Source: Strix aluco (taxonomy: Eukaryota; Chordata; Aves; Strigiformes; Strigidae). Taken from it: 64,000 nucleotides of DNA. The notes beneath the pieces are model-generated. The model ran no database searches. It saw only the letters and a program-made list of their open reading frames with translations, and had not been told where the DNA came from. The stretch spans positions 90,102,704 through 90,166,703 of the forward strand of contig NC_133971.1 in assembly GCF_031877795.1 (NCBI RefSeq). The letters run 5' to 3'. A program made the position numbers and the translations under genes. Below, piece by piece: positions 12,430 to 26,300 of the stretch. Each line of letters starts with the position of its first letter. Positions within the stretch are counted from its first letter, which is position 1.

Positions 12430-15400
12430 TGTCTGGTTGTCTGAAACTTCAGTGGTAAGAAGCCTGAGGCAGAAAGATGAACGTGTTGCGAAAGGCAGAA
12501 ATATGGGCATTTTTTAAGGTAACAAAGAAGACTAGGCATTTTACATTGCCTGAGATTCGAGAACTGACTCTTACAAACATGAGGGGTGGGAAGCTAAACC
12601 AGAAAATAAAACTGGTAAAATTAAAATGAACTATGAATGCAAAATATCATTCATCTGTATGGAATACCATGTGAAGGGACCTGCCAGAGTATAGCACAAA
12701 CAGGGGTTCTGCCATCACCCATACCCATATGTATCAAGACAGGGCTCTGTTGCTCAACCTCATAAACAGTAAGCTGAAGAGCAAAAGTGAATTCCCAAGT
12801 GTATGTTCCCGATACGAATAAAGTTTGCATAGCTAAGACCAGTTGTTTTGTGACCCTTCCACCTGCTAGAATTTACACTGGCCTCTCCTCATCTCTGATT
12901 TAATTTTGAAGAGCAGACAATGGGTTCTTCACAGAGGCATTTAAAAGGTTAAAAGGGGAGAGGAACACTAATAAAGCCTTCTTTGTATTTTATTCTGTCA
13001 TGTGGGTTAGCTGTCCCCCAGCCTATTCAGTCTGAAATGGCATCAACGCTCCATAGAGACCAATTCATCCTCCTGTTCCTGAAGTGCAAACAATTCATAG
13101 AATAAAACAGCACCAGAAAGCGAGAGGAAAATCTCTGTGGGGCTGCCAAGAGTCTAGCTTCATGCAGTGAAATTGCCAGACTTCAAAACAGGAAGGAAGA
13201 GTGGTTAACTCAGGCCTCGATTGATGGTTAAGGCACTGGACGTAGAATTCTCTCAGAGGTATTTAGAGGATCTTTATTTCTACAACACTGAGTTTGTCAC
13301 AGTCTTTATTGTGCTTACTTTCACAGCATCATTATTCCTGCCTCACAGATGGTGAATTTAGGCAAAGTGAGAGTAAGACCCAAATTTTCAGAAGGACTTG
13401 TTCCGATTTCACAAAGCTTTGGGTAGTGAGTAGTACTTGGACTCCTAAACACTTCTGAGAAGCCAAGCTCTATCCAGAAAAGCTCTGGAAAATCTTTCTA
13501 CTATAACCTGAACTATTTCCACTGTCGAAGACTCTCCTTTTAGCAAGCTAGCACTCCCACATCATCACAAGCTGAAATAAAAATATACTTACACCTCAGA
13601 CATCCCCATACAAAACTCAATAGCTTAACAGAAACTACCAGCAAAGATTGAGATGGAACTGATACACTCTGAAAGGTGAACTTTGCCAGCTGATGTGTGG
13701 TCACATACCCCTTCTGATATCTCTTCAGTGCTGGTGTTTCTTCCTATCTTTGCTTTTTCATGTGCCTGAAAGCCAGACTGAAGAACATGCTTCTAGAAGA
13801 GTGGTCTGATGCAGAACAAGGCAATGGTTTGGCCAGGGGTGGATGGCTGTCTCTGACAAAGCTGAGCACCAAAACTCTGCTACTTACCCTGGTAGGATCT
13901 CTTCCTTAGGTCAATATCTCCTCCCAAGTCTGATAATCTGAGGTTCTACTGACACGGGGCTAATTCAGATGTAGATCACATGATGGCTATCTGTGTGAAT
14001 ATATTTTCAGTAGTCATAAATAGTATACCACAGAGATAACAACTTGAGAAAGGTGCTCCTAATCCCTTATCAGTATCCCAGTCTCTGTACCTACCTTACC
14101 ATGAAATCAGCGATTGACCTCCACCCATACGTTTCCTTCCACAAGTAAAACTGCTGTTTTGAAGAAAGAGAGGCTGAAGCAAGTTAACAAAATGAATCCT
14201 CTACCTTATCAGAAAGCTATAAATGGCTGCTGGGAAGTCTTGAGAGATTACCCACTGGCTGGATATCACCGCTTCATACTGAAGAAGCAGCACTTGACTG
14301 TTGACATTTGTTATTAACGCTGAGGAGCAAAATGCCTGTGGTATTTTTATTTGGTATTTGTGTATCCCTAATGCCTCGTCTGCTGCATCCTGGGCTCTAT
14401 CATGCTCTCACTGACGTCAATAAGGGTCTTGCCAATAGATAGGAGGCTCCCTATTGTGTATTTCTGCAAACACTGTATGAATCTACTCTTATTTCTCAGG
14501 GCTTATCTGATTATGATTGGGAAAATCATTTTCTTGAGTTGGCACTTGCAGTGACCTGTCTTTATTGAGCATGAGTCATGAACGAAGTGTTGTTTCAGGT
14601 CTTGTCCTGCCTTATAATGAAGGACATTCAGTAGTGTTAATATCTTATTTTCTGAGACTTTTTTTTTTTTTTAATATATATTGGAGTACATGGAAATTCT
14701 TTTGACAGTGCAGTCTGATACAGACTCTAGGGTCTTTCTTAGCTAGATCTTTTACCTACGTGTCTTCCCACTCTTCCCCTGGAGAGGGAGAAAGGATGTG
14801 TCATTAAGACAAGTCACACAGATTTTTTATTAAAAATGCTTTCCACTGCTTTTTTTTTTTTTTTTTTTGAGTTTGCAAGCTCAAACAAGAACTTCAGCTA
14901 AAACATATGACCTGAATGAGTCAACACTAAGAAATAACTAATGTCTTGAAAATGGGAAAGAAGTTTAGAGACCCCAAAGACTTGTAAAATGGGTTTTTCT
15001 TTCTGGAAAAGTGAGTTAAATGATGGGAAAAGGTGACAGACGAATAGTTCTGCAGGCAGATGTTCCCCTGCTAGCCCCAAAGCACGACTAGAAGGAAGAG
15101 CAGTTCACATTTTTCCATAAGACTACTTGATTTAAGGGCTTCCACCCTGTTCAGAAATGTCGATGCCTGGTAAGTAGCTTATCTTCAGAGGTGAGTTCAG
15201 TTTTTGGCTTCTTCCAGAGACTGTTCGCAAACATTTCAGTTAGGAACAAATGGTAGAAGCTTGGACAAAGAAGAGACCAGTTTCTGTCCACGAAGGCCAC
15301 CAAATAGTTGGTGTGAATTTCAGTGAAAACTACTCATATCTGTGTTCAGTTGTGTCAACCTTTTCTAAGTCTTCCTCACAATGGCATAAATGGCAGTCAG

Positions 15401-15560
15401 ATTTTATAAGCTTTTCAGTGGCTTTTCATTGGAAGATTTACTTAACTATGGATAAGCATCCCATTTCAGAGGGAAAGAAATGTTGTGGGATCTAGAATAC
15501 TGTAACAAAGGAAAGAAAGAAACTATGTGACTATTAAAACGTGGGTCTAACCCCCAAATT
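12430..15560. other. Unique noncoding DNA
   Basis: No gene seen. A MIR-like phrase occurs at about 13290-13375, ending CTCACAGATGGTGAATTTAG. An old amniote repeat phrase (ACTGACGTCAATAAGG) lies near 14410-14430. T-runs are at about 14660-14672 and 14851-14868. These fragments are too eroded for firm calls. Confidence 0.5.
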
Positions 15561-15564
15561 ATGC

Positions 15565-15700
15565 AGGTTCAGTTCTCAGATAATTAGCTCAGATTCCTCC
15601 TGTGATCTTGTTTCTTTACTTCTCTCCCTCATTGTTCATCATCTGTACAATGAAGATTATAGCTCCTCTGATACCTTGTGAATTTGGGCTGTAAGAAAGT
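15565..15700 (-). repeat. MIR-type SINE, antisense
   Basis: On the plus strand the run GTTCTCAGATAATTAGCTCAG, TGTGATCTTG, CTCATTGTTCATCATCTGTA and CAATGAAGATTATAGCTCCT follows the reversed MIR core ('tgtgaccttgggcaag', 'cctcagtttccccatctgta', 'aaatggggataataatacct'). Diverged but in the right order over more than 100 bases. Confidence 0.7.
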
Positions 15701-15704
15701 CATA

Positions 15705-18700
15705 TATCAGTGGCAACAAAATATACCTTCCTGAGTATTCTTGTACTTATCACACTTGAATTTGTTTGGCATCTCCTTCCATTTCCTTGATTAAACACTA
15801 CAGTATTTCATTGAATCAGTGAATAAACCAGCTTTCATTTTATCCTCATGATTTCCGCAGATTTTCTCAACCTCTACTAAAATCCTGACCAGTTAAGGTT
15901 TAGGGAAATTTGGCATGAGCTCAAAACAGCACCATTCATTCTCAGGCCAGCTCAAAGCTCACCCATACCTGTAAAACCCTTAGTTCATGACTGTCTATTA
16001 ATGGAATACAATGAGTACTTATAAAAAAGTGTTTGGAGTGTCACATAGATTCACATACCCACAAATGAATAGGACTTAACTTTCCTTTTTCCTTCTAGAA
16101 GTCTGGAAATAAACTGAGTGATCCCAGCTCGTCTGATCTTAATTGCCAGCAAATGTTAAGGTTGTACCTGAACACATTCAAATTGTGGAGAAGTTAATTT
16201 TCAATGCCAGCCCAAGACCAGGACTCAGGTCTACCCCCTAACAATCATTTTGGATGACCAGCATCTCAGTCATTCTTGCAGTTACTGGAAAGCTTTTTGA
16301 TCTCTACAGCAATTCTGAGTTTGTCATTTTCCTACTTGTTCAGATGCTTTCCCATTTGTCTTCCAGATGTGTCAATCAAGAAGACGACCAACACAAAGTT
16401 TTTTGCCCTCCAAACCTATTTTAGTCTCTCTCATGCTTAGTTATGCTTGTATATACAAATTAATTTAACATATCTGAGGGATTTCTGCTGTATGGATACA
16501 ACAACTTATTTTTCTTTTTTTTTTTTTTGCTATCCAGCTTGCCCTTGTTTTTCCCCTTTGATGTGTAATAATGAGATGGCACAGGGGAAATGTCTTTAAT
16601 CAATTGCAGAAACTTATAGCACTAGCAGGATTGGATGTATCTCGAAACACTTTATCACTGTCTCTTTCTAGCGTTCATAATTCTGATGTATCTGGTGTAC
16701 CAGTGTCATGTCATTCTATTACATTAAACAGTCTAACATAACAACTGAATGCAGTGAAATGATGAAATGCTGGCCTGCTTGAGAAAATATAAAAAGATAA
16801 TGCACGTGTTTTCATCTGAGAAAGCTGCTATTAGTTCATTCTGTGGTTTCGTATGATTAGAGGGAGAGCTAGATAGGCAGGTAGACAGACAGACCAAACA
16901 CGAGCACACCATACTCAGGGAAATGCAGCTCAGGTTTCTCACCTTAGGTTGCCCACTTGCAAACATGAATAGAAGCAGAGAGGTTTCTGGTCTTTTTTAA
17001 TTACGAAAAAGATGGGAGGTCAGAAAAACTTACTTTAGGTCTCTGGTTTTGGACTGCTTTGTTTATATGTATAGTCATATGTTTATTTGTATATTCATGT
17101 TTTATATTCATTCCAACAGTAGTTGCTCCTTAAAGTCTTCAGACCTATCTTCTACTCAGATTGGATGCTTTTATTCATATTGCATCTTACCTTACTTTAG
17201 ATATGTTCCCAATAAAAATGATTTTACTGCAGTCAAAAGTCCAACTATAACTCATCTAGCCACCTTGAGTTAGTTTTGATTTAGCTGCCCGTGTAGCTCT
17301 GCATGTCAGAGCTCAGCTGCAGTACTGTCACAGTATATATTTCCCCTCTTTTCCCTTCTCTGGCAAGGTTTACAATCCACACCAAACTTTAAACTAGCAT
17401 GGTTACATGGCTGTTGTATCTGATAGCCACTTTCAAGCTAGCCCAGAACCACACAACTTCCAACCCCGTCTTTGTCCGCAGCAGAGACATGTAAAAATAG
17501 CTTAGGGTAATTTAACACTCAGCAACATAAACACTGCATATGGGCAGATACTAAGTATGGATTTATATGCAGTTATTCATCTATATAGTTGGCAGCAGTG
17601 AATTTAGAAAATTTCAGCAAATTCTATCAGGCAGGGAAGAGGGCTGTATTATACGTGATAAAGTTCCATCAAAAGTTTGTGTGTGCAGGGTGTATTTATC
17701 ACCCACTCCAGTGAGTGACTCCAGTATAGGCTTATCTGAACCTAGGGTCATTACAGACAGCACGGGAAAAGAAACTATAGTAGAAAACAATATTAACCAC
17801 GTAAAACTTTTATCCCTTTAATTGTTCACCTTCCTAATTCTTACATGAATTAGCTCTGGCTGTTCAGTCAAAAATCTCATCCGATCATACTTTTTCATGC
17901 ACTCACACACCTTGTCCCTTTCCTGCCATGCTCCAGCCACCTTAACCCAACAGCAGTTCACAGTCATTTTTCTGTTATCCTGTATTTCCTCACTAGGACA
18001 TGGTACCTGGTACCCTTTGTTGGCATTGCCCTGGAAAAAGCACCTTGGAAGTTCTAAGAGGATAAATGCAAATATCCTGAGAAGGGGAAAAAGGTCTTTG
18101 CAGAAGCATGATTTCCCCCCTCCCCAAGATGTGTATAGGATTTTCAAGATATTTCCTAAATCCCTGAAATTGAGAATAACATGTAATTGGTTTAGTTAAT
18201 TAAATAATTATAATTTATTAAATTAATAATCAAAGCCAGTTATGGGTTAGCAGCACTAACTGAAACCATAACTTTGGGCATTCATCTCTGGGTTGGTAGA
18301 TACAAGGACTAGAGTTATTGATGTTGTTCGGTTGTCAATTGCTTTCTTTACCGTGAACTCCATTGTGGGATAAATAAGGTCAAGCAGACCAAGTGTCATA
18401 GACTCAAAGTGTGAGTGACTAATGAAAGAACAGAGTTATTGATTCACATTGGGCAAAAGTAATTTTTGTGTTAAAACCTTGGCATTCCCATTCTTCGAAA
18501 AGCCAGTTGAACTGAGTGTCATCCAAGATTGTCCGATATGCTGCTGAGAGCATGCCAGATGCCAGTCACTCAGGGGACTAAATGTTTAAAAAAAATAATA
18601 ATAGTTAATGATTTTATGGAATTAATTATATATATATACATATAAAAAATATATGTACCATATAACAGATTTGCTGCATTAAAAGCAGCAACTGATTTCT

Positions 18701-18880
18701 AGCAATCTTACCTCTAGGTCATCTTTCATGTATATGTACATACAATACCAATTACACTCTATAACACTTGAAATGGAACCAGTAAATGTATGTGTAATTC
18801 ATCAATGAAACGACACAGAATTTTCTAGTGATGCTTGACCTTATATTTTTCTTTCCTCCTTCTGTTTCTATTGTGTTCAT
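15705..18880. other. AT-rich unique DNA, no gene
   Basis: Contains a T-run near 16516-16528 and AT-rich sequence at 18,190-18,230 and 18,590-18,660. Opposing open frames at 17818-18199 overlap each other on both strands and show no domain, so neither is called. Confidence 0.55.
18624..18660. repeat. AT-rich low-complexity tract
   Basis: Alternating TA dinucleotides with a short A-run and near-palindromic TATAT/ATATA segments. Confidence 0.7.
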
Positions 18881-18884
18881 TCAT

Positions 18885-18985
18885 CATGTTATAGATCCAT
18901 TCAAATCATAAACTCTTGAGGGTAAGATCTGTGTCCTTAATTTGTTTCTGAAGAACCTTGCGTACTATTACAAACATAATAAAGA
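18885..18985 (-). repeat. Possible amniote MIR-type tail fragment, antisense
   Basis: The phrases AAATCATAAACTCTTGAGGG and TAAGATCTGTGTCCTT, then TACTATTACAAACATAATAAAG, resemble the distal part of the long amniote MIR-type element read in antisense ('ttagattgtaagctctttggggcaggga...'). Similarity is modest, so family assignment is tentative. Confidence 0.5.
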
Positions 18986-18989
18986 ACAG

Positions 18990-21820
18990 CACTTTTCCCC
19001 AAACCTGTGTAGCCCTCAATACAACCAAAACTAAAGTCATTCACTTGGCTGAAACTGTGTCACTGAAGCACAGCAGCCAAGCTTAGAAGACTAAACCGAC
19101 AAGTAGACTTGAAGACTCCAGCATGGGGGTGAATAATACGGAACCAAAGCTCTGTAAGTGATGTAGTATCTTAATCACTTGTGCTCAGACACTAAACAAC
19201 TCTGCAATACAATTCAACAGTAAATGTCTCAGACCTATAAAAATATTGAAGAGCTTAAGCCCCACTGATTTCTATGACTATAAGAAGACAAAATATCTTG
19301 TGGATGGAGATCTACAACTGAAGGCTAGAAGCTTAGAACTAAATATGTTAAACTAATGGGTATTTGGTAAAACAATCTGGTACACTTTGGTGGAAAAGTC
19401 TCAGGTTTATTTTGATTTAATATCTTTGTGAGTGAGAACAGAACTAACACTGTTCATTTTGACCGATGATGGATCAAACCAGGAAGAAAAGATATCTGTG
19501 CCAAGCTTTAGTACTTTCACACAGATAACTGCCCTGACTTCACACCTGGTACAATTCCCACAGCTCACCAACCAAGGATGGCTCAGCCTGAAATTTTCCA
19601 AAGAAAGGCTCGTGGCAAAGGATGAAAGGATGAGTCTCAAGAAAGCACATGGCAGAGGAGGACCTTCCCCATGGTTTTCTAAGGCCCCCTCAGGGTCTCT
19701 GTTAACTTTCTGTTAAGGAATACATCTCACCCCACTTTGAGAAATCCTGCTGAGTAGTCTGGTTAGCCATTTTTAAATCCATTGTCACTTGAGAAACTGA
19801 TAATCAGTTTCCACCCTCCTACAAAACGTCTTCCCTTGTAACTGTGGTAAGGTGAGATGACTGTGAGATACGGGTATGGGATAACTCTTCAAAGCTTTAA
19901 TATGAAGCATTGCAGCAAGAGGCCTCTCCTCCTCCATGGCCTGCTCACACCTTCCTTAAGCAACTGGGAGCTGGAGCAGAGTTGGAACAATTGGGACAAA
20001 ACAGCAAAGAAAGTGGCTGAGTTTTATTTCCTTAAAAAACCCAATTATTAGAAGCTACTCATTTTTTGTCAGCATTCATCAGGCTTAGACAAAATTAGCA
20101 ACCTGACGTGAAATGGTATTGTATATCTTCTTAAATTGTTCTTGTCATATATATCTTGTCACACCATTCACTGAGTCTCCACATGGATTCAATTAACAAA
20201 CAAGCAAACAGACAAACCTTTAAAAAAACATAAAAATAAATTGTAAGCCAAAAATAGACTGCATTAAGGCAATTATATTTTGTTTATGGTATCAAAATTC
20301 ATTGCCAGTCACTGAGCTTCTTTAGCCCAACACCCTTGTCTTTGCTAGCCCATGAAAAAAACAAGAATAGTAAAGACAAACAGACAGTTGTACCAACACG
20401 AGACAGGCAGTAAGATATTATGTGCATCTTGTTGTATGAGTTAGCAAAGCTACAACAGGATATACAACCAAAAGCTCCAGGGTGAATATTTAAAAAATGG
20501 GCTTTGTCCATGACAAAACCAAAAAAGATATTCATCAGCTTTTCAGAATGGTCACAGTGGTAATGAGGAGATCTTGTTTCCCAGATGACTTCTGAGATGA
20601 TTTTGTGTTCAGTGTTTTTTGCTATTAGCTGCTGTCTAATGTGATGAACAGGTCCTGAACTCTTAATTCAGCATCTAAGCTAAGAGAACACCTAGATGAC
20701 TTGGCAATGAACAATACAGGGTGGTGGCTTCCCCCCCCCACTTCTCTCTCGCTCGCTCTCTGTGACTCATTTTCAAGATTTCTTGTCTTACCTTGTTGGA
20801 CAAATTTTACAGCTCCACCGTGGAAGGTTACAAGACATCAGGGCTTTTAATTCCAAGAGCAGTGTTTCCTCACCCCACCAAAGTTAGCTGGCAGTTCCAA
20901 GAAATAAATGACTTTTGCTGGGCTCTTAAATAATATGATTTGCATGCTTGGAATGAGATCACCAAAGTAATTGTAGAATATTGCTTGCCATTACAGTCAT
21001 TAAAAACAGGCAGATGTAGGATCATTCTCATGGAAAACTTTCCTGCTGGGTTTTCATGGAGATAAGTGCACAAAATCCACTTCTGAAAAGATGTTGAATA
21101 GAATGAATTTGCCATTCACTGACTGTCTGATGATGATTTGCTTGTTAATTGGGAGTTTAGACTTTAGAGAAACCTTAACAAATGTGATTGCTAAATTCTG
21201 GAGGTTGCCTCCCTCTTTGCAAACCATGTTTACAGCTATAAATTCTTCTTTCATTGTACGGTATTTCAGTAGAGATTTGTCAGTGGCGAAATACAGTGTT
21301 ACTCCTTTCTATAGGGGGACTTTCAAAGGTATTTTCAACTTCACTACATGGCAAGAATGTGTTAATTTAATTCATAAAGGTGCTTAAATCTGTGCTTAAT
21401 TTTAAGCACATGCTTAAATCTTAATGTCTTCCCAGTGATTTCAGCAAGTGATTAAATGTAAGCAGTGTTTTCCCATCTAGCAGGGTCCTAAAAAGCTACG
21501 TCACAAGTAGCTAATTATTTACATTGGTGGGGGGAGACTCAGACAAATAGAGATGCATCTAAATAACAAAACTCAGCCACAGAGTGTTTAACCAAAAGTC
21601 TGCTCAGTGTTTCATCTGGGAACCAATTACTTGCCTGGCATAATCCCTTCCATAGTCATCACTATTAGAGTGGTGTGACACAATCCCATCTAACTCCACA
21701 TCAGAAACACTGTAAGCCAGTGGTCACTGAAGCACACAGTGAGTGCACACACATGGCAGTAAAAACACCCTGACTCTGTGCTTGAACATCTCCTTAAAAG
21801 ATAAAACACTAGTCTGGGTG
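18990..21820. other. Unique noncoding DNA
   Basis: No gene seen. Repeated TTAAGCACATGCTTAAATC-like phrases at about 21,380-21,425 resemble an old amniote interspersed repeat. A C-run followed by CTCTCTCGCTCG lies at about 20,732-20,760. Confidence 0.5.
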
Positions 21821-21823
21821 GGG

Positions 21824-21851
<28 letters not shown>
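21824..21851. repeat. Poly(A)28 tract
   Basis: Twenty-eight uninterrupted A residues preceded by GGTGGGG. No SINE or mRNA-like body is recognised upstream, so this is annotated only as a homopolymer. Confidence 0.9.
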
Positions 21852-21854
<3 letters not shown>

Positions 21855-21855
<1 letters not shown>

Positions 21856-22620
21856 GTGGCCTATGGGCAAAATTACAGGGTGAATTGTGTTGGAAGCTCA
21901 TCCCTGATGCCATGCAGGTCAGGATGTGAACCTGGGCATTGTCTCTGGGGCAGCTTCAGTGCCTTCACCTCAGAGTGCTTCTTCCAGGAGGATGGAAAAC
22001 AGAAAAATCAAGGGCTTGGAGCTGCAAAATAACTGGTTAAAGCTCAGAAATTAGTATTTACAGAAGACCACCTCTGAAAAGAGCATTTCCAAAGTAGAAG
22101 GAGGAGAAAGAGTCATGGGTTTGCTGTGAAATTGTTCTGCTACCTCTTAAAACTGCTGCACTTCATGTCATGTGCCTTCCCAGTGCAGCCAGGCAGAGTG
22201 GCCAGATTCTGACCCCTCACACCAGCCTGTGAGTCCAGGAACAGGCTCCTGAGTGCCTGCCAGCTCCCTCCCATGGCCTCAGAAACCCTTTCAGCTCCAG
22301 AAGAGGCAGATAAGACTTGGGAAATATGCCCATAAGGAATCACACATGCCAACACAGCAGAGATGGCTCAAAGCAGGAAAAGGATCAGTCAAAAGTAGAA
22401 GGTTAGCAGAGGTAAAACTGCCGGATTTCTTTGCAAATAGATCTTTCCAGCCCTCTCCCTTTGGGAGGGGTAAAACTAATTTCTGAGCTACAGTATCATG
22501 TGTCCCAGGGTACGGTCTTCACTGCAGAGTGCCTCTTCACCACTGCCTGCAGGACAAGCCCAGTCCCTGGATTTTCTTGGGGGCTTCCAGGGACAATGAA
22601 TAGTTTTGCCTCACAGTCAC
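21855..22620. other. Unique noncoding DNA
   Basis: Somewhat higher GC than its surroundings. The short overlapping frames lack domains. No gene seen. Confidence 0.55.
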
Positions 22621-22621
22621 T

Positions 22622-22735
22622 GCCTGGTACCCCCTCTTTTGGAGATGGAAAAAACTGAGTCTCAGGGAGCCGAAACGGCTCACCCAAGGTCAGTAGAAAA
22701 GACAGAAGCAGAACCCAGGAGTCCTGCTTGCCCCT
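22622..22735 (+). repeat. MIR-type SINE (amniote form)
   Basis: The clearest MIR copy in the window. It shows TTTTGGAGATGGAAAAAACTG, then AGTCTCAGGGAGCCGAAACG, CTCACCCAAGGTCAGTAG and finally GAACCCAGGAGTCCTG. The last phrase is a characteristic segment of the amniote MIR form ('agaacccaggagtcctg'). Confidence 0.85.
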
Positions 22736-22821
22736 TCCCTCTGCTGTAGCCACTAAATCCCCCAATCAATAATGAATCCGTTACGGCGGACTTATATTAT
22801 ATCTAATGTCAGGGGGAGAAA

Positions 22822-22851
22822 AAAACGAAGAAGAAGAAGAGAAGAGAAGAA
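22822..22851. repeat. (GAA)n/GAGAA purine microsatellite
   Basis: GAAGAAGAAGAAG followed by AGAAGAGAAGAAG units, all purine on the plus strand. Confidence 0.8.
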
Positions 22852-23059
22852 GTTGTAATAAAAGCACATAGGATAGAGATATACATTTCTCTTTAGAGCA
22901 ATAAATCTTTCCAAAAGGAAGTTGGTTAAAATTCTTTACGTTAAAAAAATGAGGTCCACGGGGACTCCAAATTTCAGTTCGATTTTTAGCTGAGGCATTT
23001 TTTTTCTTTATCAAACACTTGGTGCTGTAATGTGATAAGGGCCCCATGCAGACCATAAA

Positions 23060-23340
23060 ACTAATTTATCATCTGTAAGGTGTACAAAGAAAATGGTAAC
23101 TGCCTGCTTGTCTGCTTGACATATGAGGTCATTTTTGCCGCTAGCTTTCTAATACTGAGCAATTTTATCAGCTATTTATATACATTAATTGTAGGCACCC
23201 ATATGTTCACCGTTGTATTTAATAATGCATTGCATTGAATATGCATTCCTTAAGTTTTAGCATGCCGTGTGCATCTTTTATTTAACTGTTTGGTTTGCCT
23301 ATTAAAGCCCATTATTCAGCTCTGCCGTGTAACCCTCCCT
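23060..23340. other. Candidate conserved noncoding block
   Basis: A repeat-free AT-rich stretch dense in short words typical of developmental enhancers: ATTTATCATCTG, TATATACATTAATTGTAG, TTTAATAATGCATTGCATTG, AATATGCATTCC and CTTTTATTTAACTG. These include octamer-like and homeodomain-like words. No open frame of note crosses it. The regulatory role is inferred from composition alone, because conservation cannot be measured here. Confidence 0.3.
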
Positions 23341-23344
23341 CTCT

Positions 23345-26300
23345 CGAGTGGATTTATGTTTCTTTAAATCTTGCTCACCATGTTGAAAGGCAGTGGCATG
23401 AACAAGGCCACCTCTCTCATCCCGAAGGAATAGCAGCAAAACAAGCAAAATAAGGGCCATGGTCCACTTAATAATACTAAACAAAAAGGATTATTCAATG
23501 AGTATCTTTCCTCAAGGGACAGCAACGCATTCATGCTCTGTGGTGTGCACACAGACATGGCTCTCTATCAATATAGGAAAGGAATTAAACGAGGGGCCTG
23601 ATTCTGTTGCCAGCTAAACCAACACCAGAGCTCCTGCTGATGGAAATGAGAGCAGGAGCTCAGCTGAGCATGTAAAACACCACAGATGAACATCTGCAGT
23701 ATCCTCCTCTGGAAGATGGCTGTGGGATGAGAAAGGCTTTACGTTCTGCCACGAACTTCTGCTCAAGTCTAGAACCACGTCATATATTTACACATATTAA
23801 CTCCGAACTGTCTTATTGCCCAATGCTTCACTGCTGATAACTGCCCCTGCAAGCAAGTGGAAATAAAGGGGGAAAAAAAATATAAAATTTGTAAATTCAG
23901 CTCTGGGAGGGACTGTTCCTCCTCAAAGACCCCCTTCTCTGGTGCAGCTGCTTGCTTTTGCCTTTCAAATTCCTATACAGTCCTGGTATTACTTTCTGTC
24001 TGATCTATCACAGCAACAAATTATTACAGCCCTTTGCCAAGTCAGTGGAGCTGGATGGAGCATCCAGAAGGGAAGGTCTGTGCATTCTCTCTGATCATGC
24101 CTGAGAAAATGGGAGCTGCCCACACACGTGTGAGAAAAGGACATTATCTTTAGAAAGCCCTTTGTAAAATCAGTTGCTTTTCTGTAAAAATTCCAGACCT
24201 GGTTCACAGATTCAAAAATTTCCAGCAGCTGCAGATACCCCTCTGAGTTATCCAAATGGTGCTCCAAACATTGCATCCTAAATTGTGTGGCATATATCTC
24301 TGCTGCTGTCTTTTTAGGACAGGATGAGAAGTTCTCAACCGTATAGCCTATGCACTGTGCTACCATCAGATAAAAGGGAGTGTTGCTAGCCTCAGAGATG
24401 TACTCTTATGCTTTCTGGAGATCTGAATTTTAATCTCCTGCTCATATTTCCAAGAAGCAAAGGAAGACTATATATTGACAAATAGTTTTCAGGCAGCCAC
24501 AGATAACTTATGGCATTCAAAAACATGTCAAGAAATATATTTTGGGGGGAAAAGTTTCCTTGTTATGATTTCTTCTTTGTTGCTTTCCTTCAAGTCCTCT
24601 TAAACCTGAAAATCCAAAGTTGCTCTTTAAAAACTTTGCAAATTACATCTCAATAGAAAATGAATTTCCCAAAGGCTAAACTTCCAGGTCGTGTTTTTGA
24701 AAAGAAGATTCTCTAGCAATTGTGGCTGTCTTTGTAAGAGGCTTTTATTATCTTCCACCAGGTAATGGAAAGCCTAAGTGGAGTTTGTGGGCAACAGGTC
24801 TGAAACAACAGCGATGCTTTTTGACAGCTGAGTACGCCGGTGATCCTTTCCAGAGACCATGGTAAGAGCTTGTGAGTGCCTCAGAGCTCCACCAGCCTTC
24901 AGCCTCATATGTCAAATTCAAACTGGCTTAGGTCTGTATGTGATTAAATGATGAAGAGGAACATTCTCCTCTAGGCATTCTGTTTAGTGTATTAAAGGGC
25001 TTTTCATCTAAATATTTTTTGTTTCTTTAGTGTTCATGACAGGTGCTGACAGATAGCCTCTGCCTCCCTGCAGAACAGCTGCCCAGCAATGTCTGGACAA
25101 GCTTCCAGCTTGTACTGGCCCATCCATGTGTCTCAGCATGACATACCGGTATCTCTTCTACAGATGAAAATACATTCTGGATGCTATGCAAGCATAACAT
25201 TCAACCTGAGGTCATTATACTGAGCTGTTATATAGCCTATTTCATACTGAGATCTCAAAGCATGCTAAGAATAAGCATCATGATTCACTTACAGAAGAAA
25301 GTAAGGGATGAGAAGGGAAATACTTTGCTCAGTACAACCAGCTGGCCTGCAGCATCTGTCTCAGGCATTACTCCAGAGCAGATACAGAATTTTAACCTTT
25401 CCTGAATTTTAACCCTTCATCAAATTTACACTGGTCCTAGCAAGGATTTAACTTCTTTTTTCCTTCTCTTTCTTAACTTTTATCATTTATTAAATGTAAC
25501 CCTCACCCATATCCATGAAGTGAGGCATGTGAGTCAGGGCTTATTCTATATTCCCCACCACATAGCTCATAAGACCTCACTGACTCAGACCTCTCCTCAC
25601 TCCTCACCTCTCCTCACTCACCCATGCCTGGAAAGGTGCAAGTGAGCACGCAGCCCTCTTCACTCCTCTGCTCCCACATCCACAATCTGCAGGGCTGGAG
25701 TTAAGGAGTAAGGTAGTTCTGACTTTCCTGCATGGATGTAAAGCCTGAATTGAAATCTTTGCCACAACCTCGCTATGTCCCAGAAAGCAATCTACAAGAT
25801 GAGCATAATAAATAACTGTTAAGAGGATTCTGCAGTGTTTTTAGGTAGTGAGTAATGAGAAGTCAGCATTGGGTGTTTATAGGTATGATGAATCTTTAAC
25901 AACGGCTAGGTTAAAAATTGTTAGGAGAAAGAAGAAAAAAAAAAGAAAAAAGAACTCTTTGTCTCTCACAAGCTGCCAACACCAATAACAGCAACCAGTC
26001 TGAACAGAAATGTTCAGGAGATGCTGCATTTCAACACAAGCCCCTGAAAGAAAGAGGTATCCTTAGAGTTTGGTCCTACAGTTCAATTACAGGAGACCTA
26101 GCAATTTTCTGGTCTCAAAAAGACATCATCTAAATGCAAAAGCAATCATTTTTATTCATTTTATTCTTTTCATCCTCCTTTTCCTGACTCTTGTCACATA
26201 TCATTTTCTAGATGACATGTACATATAACCAACAGTAGCTATCTAATTGTATCGATGCTTTGACCTCTGTCCCTAAATGATCAATTAAAGGGCCCAAAGC

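Noticed and set aside
23989..24366. Minus-strand frame of 125 codons
   Set aside because: No protein family recognised and no exon-like boundaries. Cys/His residues do not form a known zinc-binding pattern.
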